In this document: piece after piece, positions 57,970-64,000 of the stretch
How the letters are laid out: each line of letters begins with the position of its first letter
Numbering within the stretch: position 1 is the stretch's first letter
From: Arenibacter troitsensis
GTDB lineage: Bacteria > Bacteroidota > Bacteroidia > Flavobacteriales > Flavobacteriaceae
NCBI RefSeq assembly: GCF_900177645.1
Contig: NZ_FXAO01000002.1
Location: 496,001 to 560,000 of the forward strand
Length of the DNA stretch: 64,000 nt
Direction of reading: 5' to 3'
Position numbers and translations under genes: made by a program
The notes under the pieces: generated by a model
Told to the model about the DNA's origin: nothing
What the model saw: only the letters and a program-made list of their open reading frames with translations
The model's database searches: none

Positions 57970-59649
57970 TTAATTGGCATATCCTGGGTTTTGCTCCAAT
58001 ACCGCCTCGGTATTTCTTTCTATTTCCTGCTGGGGTATAGGCCATAGGTTATGGTAGTCTTGAATAACAAAACCTGTATCATAAGTACCATTGTAATATG
58101 GATTATGATCGGTAACACGTTCAACCAACTTCCCGAGTCGCTTAAGAGTCAACAACCTGTATTCCTCAAAATGAAGCTCCCTAGCCCTTTCATCCAAGAT
58201 AAAATCAATATCAATATCGCTTGCAGAAACCAATGGTGCCTGAGCTCTTTTTCTCAACTCGTTGATATCATCTGCTGCTAGACCCGTCTGGTCCTTGCCC
58301 AAGTAGGCTTCCGCTCTTAATAAATAAGTCTCGGCCAAACGCATTTGGTAATGATCTCTAAAGGTTTGGGATGCATTTCTTGTTACTTCACCAGTTTCAA
58401 AATCAACAAACAATTCTTCAGGGAAATCATTGATAGGAGTAGTTTTAGCAAAAATAGCCGTCCATTGCCTTCTATAAGTGTCTATACTTTTAATGGCATC
58501 ACTTTCAACCATTTTTTGACCATAGTAGACAGATTCAGGATTATCCACAACCAGATCTCGTATAATATTATACTCAGAGTTTCTCATATCTCCGGGTACG
58601 CTTTCCCATACATCGTTCAACATAAAATCTGAAGGTGCAAACCAGCCTATACCGCGTCCACCGTTTTGATTCGTTGGCCCTATAAATAAATTCTTGTTAT
58701 CAGCCTTCCCTTGCAATAAATAATACTGAGGCCCCAAGTATTGTGTAATTATACTTCCCCTACCTCCACCGGTAACATTATACTCGTATTGAGCTATCCA
58801 TAAGCCCTCAGTATTTCCTGAACTACGATTTTGGTTCCCTCTTCTAAAAAGGTCACCATATACGTCGCCATCCTCATTTAACTTGCTTCCAAAACGCTCT
58901 GTCATCAAGGCATAGTTAGGATTGTTGATTACACTGGAAGCACTGGCAATAGCCTTATCATAATCTCCAACAATTATGTAGAGTTCCGCCAAAAGGTGAT
59001 TGGCGACCGCATCTGTAATCCTAGCTTCGCTACCCAACTCTGAAACGTCTGGTAAATTAGCTACAGCAAATTTTAAATCCTCAATACATTGGGCAAAAAC
59101 TTCTGCTTGCGTAGCTCTTACATAATCCCTTCTTGGAACGGTAACTTCTTCCAATGATAAGGGTACCCCTCCATATAGAATACCAAGATATCTATACGTA
59201 AATGCTCTAAAAAACAAAGCTTCAGCCTTTAGTTGGTTTCTTTTTTCCTCTGAAGAAAATTCTGTATCCTCACCATCTATTCTGCCGATTATAGTATTTG
59301 CCTGAGCTATTATCTCATAAGACCTTTCCCAGGGGGTTCTTACCCTTACATATTCTGGTGTTAACCTATCTTCGTATGAATTTAGTTCACTATTAGGGCC
59401 AATTGCATTATAAGCAATATCCGTAGTATATTGGAAAATAAAGTGGGAAGTGGCACCACCCCAAACTGTGTATAAATCCGTTAAATTATACAGACTTGCA
59501 ACGGCCTGATTAAACTGACTTTCTGTTCTAAAGGAATTATCAGCACTGTAAAAATCGTAGGCCTCCTCTTTTAACCATTCTTCTTCATTACAGGAAGAAA
59601 AACCTAAAAAAAGAACCGACAATAAAATTATATATTTATTAGTTTTCAT
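57970..59649 (-). CDS. SusD/RagB-type outer-membrane lipoprotein
   Basis: A 559-residue glycan-binding surface lipoprotein that caps the SusC encoded 11 bp upstream. The signal peptide ends at Cys20 (LFLGFSSC). The N-terminal SusD-like domain (about 25-230) includes AEALFFRAFTYRYLGILYGGVPL, and the C-terminal RagB domain has AETYLLRAEAYLGKDQTG, ERARELHFEEYR and the closing NLWPIPQQEIERN with NPGY. This is the classical RagB branch, unlike the SusD-like-2 protein at 31057. That split suggests the two arms import different ligands. Confidence 0.96.
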   Translation of the reverse strand: MKTNKYIILLSVLFLGFSSCNEEEWLKEEAYDFYSADNSFRTESQFNQAVASLYNLTDLYTVWGGATSHFIFQYTTDIAYNAIGPNSELNSYEDRLTPEYVRVRTPWERSYEIIAQANTIIGRIDGEDTEFSSEEKRNQLKAEALFFRAFTYRYLGILYGGVPLSLEEVTVPRRDYVRATQAEVFAQCIEDLKFAVANLPDVSELGSEARITDAVANHLLAELYIIVGDYDKAIASASSVINNPNYALMTERFGSKLNEDGDVYGDLFRRGNQNRSSGNTEGLWIAQYEYNVTGGGRGSIITQYLGPQYYLLQGKADNKNLFIGPTNQNGGRGIGWFAPSDFMLNDVWESVPGDMRNSEYNIIRDLVVDNPESVYYGQKMVESDAIKSIDTYRRQWTAIFAKTTPINDFPEELFVDFETGEVTRNASQTFRDHYQMRLAETYLLRAEAYLGKDQTGLAADDINELRKRAQAPLVSASDIDIDFILDERARELHFEEYRLLTLKRLGKLVERVTDHNPYYNGTYDTGFVIQDYHNLWPIPQQEIERNTEAVLEQNPGYAN

Positions 59650-59660
59650 AATCTTCTTTT

Positions 59661-62600
59661 TTAAAATTCAACATTAAGACCTACTGTGTAATTTGCCAAC
59701 AAAGGAGTCCCTTGAGTATAGCCTTGTCCCGTTTCAGGATCCCATCCTCTCCATTTTGTAAAAGTGGCAAGGTTCTTACCGCTTACAAATAACTTTAAAT
59801 TACTAAACCCTGTCTTTTTCAAGATATCCTTATCAAGGGTATAGGACAAACTAACATCCTGGATACGTACAAAATTTCGTTGCAAGTAACGGTTGGGCTC
59901 ATAAGTTCCCGGACCTTCCAGCCCTCTGAATCTAGCATCAGGGTTATCCGGGGTCCAATAATCCCAGCCTCCCTTAAACACATTTTGGGAAATATAGCGT
60001 TCGTTTTGTGTATTGGTCGCTCCAAAAATCAAAGCATCCGTACCGTAGTAATAATCCTTACCACCCTGAATACTATTAATAAAAGTATATAGGCTAAATT
60101 GCTTGTAGGTAAATGTATTGGCTATACCAAATCTGTAATCAGGGTCTGTGTATCCCAATATCTTTTTATCGAAAGTTGCAGAATAATCCCCGCTCTCATC
60201 CAAATCGGCAATTTTATATGTTCCAGGGAAAAATCCGTTTGGAATTACATCCGCTTCCTCGTCTGCCTCTTGCCACATGCCAATAATTTCGTAATCGAAC
60301 ACCACCCCGGTAGGCTCACCGATAAACAATCTGTTGGCTACCAAATCGTCCTCTATTCCATCTCCGTCATCATCGGCCCCAAGAATAGACACGATTTCAT
60401 TTCTATTTCGTGAAAAACTAAAAGATGTTTCCCATTTAAAGTCGGGACTTTTTACGATCTGTCCGGTCAATGAAACTTCCAATCCGTGATTCGCAACTTC
60501 TCCAATATTGGTATTAATAGTAGTAAAACCTGTAATATATGGAATCTGGATGGCATATAGGATATCCTTGGTGGAATTGTCATAGTACTCCACATTACCT
60601 CTTAATCTTGAATTTAAGAAAGCAAAATCTACGCCTACATTTAATCCCGTGGTAGTCTCCCATCCTAAATTATTATTGGCCAATGACTCTATATTTTGGG
60701 TTTGCGTTGGAGTTAATCCGTCGCCAAATACATAACCAAAATTTCCGGCAACGGTGGAGGTTACGGTAGCCTGGGTATCATATCTACCCACAGCCCTTCT
60801 ACCTGTTGATCCATAGGAACCTCTAAACTTTAAATAATTTAACCAGTTATCGGTGCTATCCATAAAGTTTTCTTCAGAAACAACCCAACCTGCTGCAATG
60901 GAAGGGAAAACACCAATTTTTTCGTTGGTTCCAAATCCGGAGAAACCATCCCTTCTAATTGTACCTGTTAACAAATATTTATTGTCAAATCCATATTGTA
61001 GGCGTCCCATAGTATAAAGACTCTGTTCCCCTTCTTTCCCCGTATTGATAACATTCAAGGTTGGATCACCAGATTCCAATGCATTATAGCCCAAAATATC
61101 ATTGGTAAAATTTTGTGCATTGGCATTTGTAAAAGATGTTGTTATTTCTTCCACACCGTATACCAAGGTTGCATTGATGTTATGGATATTGTTGAATGAT
61201 TTGGTATAAGTTAAAATATTATCCAATGTCCAATTGTAATTAATTGAAGAATTTTTATATCCATATCCTGTAAAGTTTGCCCCATTGGGATCAAAACTAT
61301 CATGATTGGTTGTTCTATAGTTTTGAGAGAAATTTACCCTATAATTTAGGCCATCAATGGGCAACTTTACATCCGCATGAATATTGGCAAACAAATTCAA
61401 TCTTTTATCATTATCCAAAGTCTCTAAATCCAAAAGAGGATTGGTCCATGTATTTTGTAATATTTGTCTTGGAGAACCATCTTCTTCATATAAGGGAGTC
61501 CAAGGCATGACCAATAAGGATAAATCAGACCTTGGAGAAGCACCGGAGTAATCACTGGTAGTAACAAAAGCCTCGGTACCTACACTTAACCAATCGTTGA
61601 TTTTGGCATCCAAATTCATACGATAGTTAATTTTCTTAAAGGTATCGTTTATAATAAAACCCTTAACGTCGGTAAAACCACCAGAGAAAAAATACCCAAA
61701 ATCTTCCGATCTACCTCTAACACTAATATTATGATTATTAATATAACCATCTCCAGTTATAATATCCCACATACCATTATTATAATCATTGGCATACCCA
61801 TCTCTCATTTCTTGGGTATTCAATAATGATTGCACATCTTGTCCCGGATAAGCATCATCCAAGAAATCTTTTAATTCAGCAGACTCCATAGGCTCCAATG
61901 CATTGCTTGTAGGAGTTTGCACTGTATAACTTGCCGTATAATTGATTACTGGCTTCCCAATAACTTTTCCTTTCTTGGTAGTAATCAACATTACCCCATT
62001 AGCCGCCTGAGAACCGTAAATAGCAGCAGAACTGGCATCTTTTAAAATATCTACTGATTCTATATCAGCCTTGTTCAAGTCTACCAGATTGCCACGATAG
62101 ATTATTCCATCCACTACAATTAAAGGTTGATTCGCCGCAGCACCACTGGAAAGCGAATTTTGACCTCTTATAGAGATAGTCGGATCCTCCCCGGCAGCAT
62201 CTACCGCACCCACGTTCAAACCCGCTACAGTACCTTGTAAGGCCTGTAATACCGAAACATTAGGGATTTCAGATAATCTTTCGATATCAGCGCTTACAAC
62301 AGCTCCCGTTAAGTCGCTCTTTTTGGACACCCCATATCCTACTACCACAAATTCTTCCAGCCCCATAGCATCGGGCTCCATATTGATGTTTACAGTGCTA
62401 CTTCCTCCCACAGTAACCTCCTGAGTTTTCATACCTAAATACGAAAAGACCAAGGTCTCACCTGAAGATGCAGTAATAGTATACTTTCCATCAAAATCGG
62501 TAACAGCACCTTTAGACGTCCCTTTGACCATTACGGAAACTCCAGGCAAGGGACCATCAAATTCATCAACAACAACACCGGCAACCGTGTTCTGCATAGC

Positions 62601-62987
62601 ATTCTTTACGCCCGCCATGTTCTTTGGTGAAATAATGATCTGCCTATCCATTAGGGAAAAGACAACTTCATCATTTTCGAAAATCGCATCCAGGATTTTG
62701 GAAATCTTCCATTTGTTTACATCCAGACTTATTTTTCTTTCAACATTAACCAAGTTATTGTTATACACAAAGTAAAACTCACTGTTTTCTTCTATTTCCG
62801 TCAACACTTGCTTAATGGAAGTATTCGCTACCCTAAGCGAAAGCTTGGTATCCTGCGAATAACTTGAGGCAGGAATAGCCGCGAATGACGACAAGCAAAT
62901 AATTAGTACAAATAATTTCATAATGAGGAACATTTTGGAAGGCGGAAACACCTTAAAGGCTTTCCCGTCCATTAACTTTTTTTTCAT
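59661..62987 (-). CDS. SusC/RagA TonB-dependent transporter with STN signalling domain
   Basis: An 1108-residue outer-membrane importer. After a signal peptide (MKLFVLIICLSSFAAIPASS) comes an STN domain, about residues 50-115, with TSIKQVLTEIEENSEFYFVY. Then follow the carboxypeptidase-regulatory-like domain (VAGVVVDEFDGPLPGVSVMV), TonB-box-like EEFVVVGYGV, the plug with ANQPLIVVDGIIYRGN and SSAAIYGSQAANGVMLITTK, and a barrel ending in LANYTVGLNVEF. The STN domain is the contact for a FecR anti-sigma factor, which is encoded directly upstream. The transporter therefore likely both imports the glycan fragment and reports it to an ECF sigma factor outside the window. Confidence 0.96.
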   Translation of the reverse strand: MKKKLMDGKAFKVFPPSKMFLIMKLFVLIICLSSFAAIPASSYSQDTKLSLRVANTSIKQVLTEIEENSEFYFVYNNNLVNVERKISLDVNKWKISKILDAIFENDEVVFSLMDRQIIISPKNMAGVKNAMQNTVAGVVVDEFDGPLPGVSVMVKGTSKGAVTDFDGKYTITASSGETLVFSYLGMKTQEVTVGGSSTVNINMEPDAMGLEEFVVVGYGVSKKSDLTGAVVSADIERLSEIPNVSVLQALQGTVAGLNVGAVDAAGEDPTISIRGQNSLSSGAAANQPLIVVDGIIYRGNLVDLNKADIESVDILKDASSAAIYGSQAANGVMLITTKKGKVIGKPVINYTASYTVQTPTSNALEPMESAELKDFLDDAYPGQDVQSLLNTQEMRDGYANDYNNGMWDIITGDGYINNHNISVRGRSEDFGYFFSGGFTDVKGFIINDTFKKINYRMNLDAKINDWLSVGTEAFVTTSDYSGASPRSDLSLLVMPWTPLYEEDGSPRQILQNTWTNPLLDLETLDNDKRLNLFANIHADVKLPIDGLNYRVNFSQNYRTTNHDSFDPNGANFTGYGYKNSSINYNWTLDNILTYTKSFNNIHNINATLVYGVEEITTSFTNANAQNFTNDILGYNALESGDPTLNVINTGKEGEQSLYTMGRLQYGFDNKYLLTGTIRRDGFSGFGTNEKIGVFPSIAAGWVVSEENFMDSTDNWLNYLKFRGSYGSTGRRAVGRYDTQATVTSTVAGNFGYVFGDGLTPTQTQNIESLANNNLGWETTTGLNVGVDFAFLNSRLRGNVEYYDNSTKDILYAIQIPYITGFTTINTNIGEVANHGLEVSLTGQIVKSPDFKWETSFSFSRNRNEIVSILGADDDGDGIEDDLVANRLFIGEPTGVVFDYEIIGMWQEADEEADVIPNGFFPGTYKIADLDESGDYSATFDKKILGYTDPDYRFGIANTFTYKQFSLYTFINSIQGGKDYYYGTDALIFGATNTQNERYISQNVFKGGWDYWTPDNPDARFRGLEGPGTYEPNRYLQRNFVRIQDVSLSYTLDKDILKKTGFSNLKLFVSGKNLATFTKWRGWDPETGQGYTQGTPLLANYTVGLNVEF

Positions 62988-63053
62988 AATTTTGGATTGG
63001 TATTAAATTGATACTATTATACTACCTGAATTCTCAGTTCAGGGAAATTTTAG

Positions 63054-63087
63054 ACAGGGAAGTGCGTCAACACTTTCCTGTTTTTTT
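63054..63087. other. Hairpin between FecR and SusC genes, T-run on the opposite strand
   Basis: ACAGG-G-AAGTG (63054-63064) pairs with CACTT-T-CCTGT (63071-63081) around CGTCAA. The T-run follows only on the plus strand, while both flanking genes are on the minus strand. For the fecR-susC transcript it is a stem preceded by A residues, so it is a leader structure or processing site, not a standard terminator. Confidence 0.55.
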
Positions 63088-63148
63088 CAATCATCTCATC
63101 ATAGGCAAGAAGTTTAAGTTGTTTTTATCAGAGTTGTTGTTAATGCTT

Positions 63149-64000
63149 TTATTTTTTAATCGACAAAATTACCTGCCTTCTACTAAAGCTATCGTCGTTC
63201 TGTTTTGTTGATGCAACAATGTTATACTCCATTGGTGAGGATAGACTTAATAGTTTAAGGACCTGCTCTAAAGACTCATCATTAAATGTTGCTGTAAACC
63301 GGTAATTCTCCAAAGCCTTGTCTCTTATTTCAATATCCACGTTGTACCATTTTTCCAAGCGGCTTACAACCTTAGCTATTGGATCTCCATAAAAAATCAT
63401 TTGCCCGTCTTTCCATGACGTATACTTGTTCATCTTGGAATCGCTGATCCTGGACAATCTTTTTTCACTTATATTGCACTCTACCACATCATTGGGATTG
63501 AGAACCATATACTCCTTTCTATCTCCCTTAACTCCTTGGACTAGACTTACTTTTCCTTCCACTAAAGCCACTTCCATGGAGTCGTATTCCTCATAAGCGG
63601 AAACATTAAAGGATGTACCGTACACCTTTACATCCAATCCGGAGGTATTAACAATAAACGGCTTTGATTCATTCTTGGTTACATCAAAATAGCCTTCGCC
63701 ATTTAACTCCACTGCCCTTTCCTCCACATTATCAAAATCAATCGGAAACTTAAGTGTACTCCCTGAATTGAGCCAAACATTGGTTCCGTCCGCTAGAATT
63801 AACTTGGTACGGGTGCCATAGGACGCCCTTACCTCTTGGTAGACTATTTGGGGTGTACCATCAATTAAATCGTTGCCTCCTAAAAGGTAATTGATTAGGA
63901 ATCCAAGACCCATGGCAAGAATAAATACTGCAGCAACCCGAAAATTACCAAAACGGGTTCTTCTTTTAAATCGAAAATCCGGTATACGTTTTTTGGTTTT
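63149..64000 (-). CDS. FecR-family anti-sigma factor, 5' end outside the window
   Basis: The frame stays open to the window edge; ATG at 63913 is internal, because codons upstream continue the membrane segment (FGNFRVAAVFILAMGLGFLI). At least 284 residues are visible. A cytoplasmic stub of basic residues and one transmembrane helix are followed by the periplasmic FecR domain with TKLILADGTNVWLNSGSTLKFP and GEGYFDVTKNESKPFIV. The C-terminal FecR-associated domain has GDPIAKVVSRLEKWYNVDIEI. FecR binds the STN domain of a TonB transporter and controls an ECF sigma factor. Its target is the SusC 161 bp downstream. The sigma factor gene is expected just beyond position 64000. Confidence 0.94.
   Translation of the reverse strand, partial: KTKKRIPDFRFKRRTRFGNFRVAAVFILAMGLGFLINYLLGGNDLIDGTPQIVYQEVRASYGTRTKLILADGTNVWLNSGSTLKFPIDFDNVEERAVELNGEGYFDVTKNESKPFIVNTSGLDVKVYGTSFNVSAYEEYDSMEVALVEGKVSLVQGVKGDRKEYMVLNPNDVVECNISEKRLSRISDSKMNKYTSWKDGQMIFYGDPIAKVVSRLEKWYNVDIEIRDKALENYRFTATFNDESLEQVLKLLSLSSPMEYNIVASTKQNDDSFSRRQVILSIKK

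Overview
The window is 64 kb of a marine-type Bacteroidota chromosome, most likely Flavobacteriaceae. This rests on the low G+C content, two SusC/SusD pairs, a FecR-type anti-sigma factor next to a SusC with an STN domain, many lipoproteins and sulfatases, and weak or absent Shine-Dalgarno sequences. I see no rRNA, tRNA, CRISPR array, insertion sequence or phage gene.

Positions 1-17 kb are ordinary chromosome: the 3' end of a photolyase-like gene, a phosphotriesterase-like hydrolase with a sugar isomerase-like protein, a GNAT acetyltransferase, an SRPBCC protein, a YfcC-type carrier, katG with a PerR-like box upstream, a phosphocholine-specific phospholipase C, a GH20 hexosaminidase, a small flavin reductase, an aldo/keto reductase, class 1 fructose-bisphosphatase and an L-rhamnose mutarotase. 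At 17.5-18.3 kb lies a sulfatase gene broken in at least three independent ways.

Positions 18.3-27.1 kb hold a group suited to proline/hydroxyproline-rich peptides: a DapA-family lyase or deaminase, an Xaa-Pro aminopeptidase, a dipeptidyl-peptidase IV, two tandem AraC regulators and an iron-sulfur L-serine dehydratase.

Positions 27.6-64 kb form one large glycan or glycoprotein utilisation locus with two arms. The plus-strand arm has SusC/SusD(-like 2), an M60 mucinase-type metallopeptidase with a C-terminal discoidin domain, two GH95 enzymes, an IdnD-type zinc dehydrogenase, an aldo/keto reductase closely resembling plant L-galactose dehydrogenase, an SLC5 sodium symporter, two paralogous sulfatases and a PhoD-like phosphatase. 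The minus-strand arm has FecR, SusC with STN domain, SusD, a GH2 beta-galactosidase and two more GH95 enzymes.

The main reading concerns the four GH95 proteins. The two plus-strand copies carry Thr, and the two minus-strand copies carry His, at the active-site position (H419 of Bifidobacterium AfcA) that as I recall separates alpha-L-galactosidases from alpha-L-fucosidases. The Thr type is translationally coupled to two dehydrogenases that together would turn L-galactose into D-tagaturonate. I infer that the locus removes L-galactose and L-fucose from a sulfated glycan or glycoprotein, with separate regulation of the two arms. Two intergenic elements, a promoter-like 16-mer and a GAGTAGCA hairpin, occur around the first SusCD operon and again together in the leader of the second GH95 gene. 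They may be a shared regulatory site or the scar of a lost SusCD operon.
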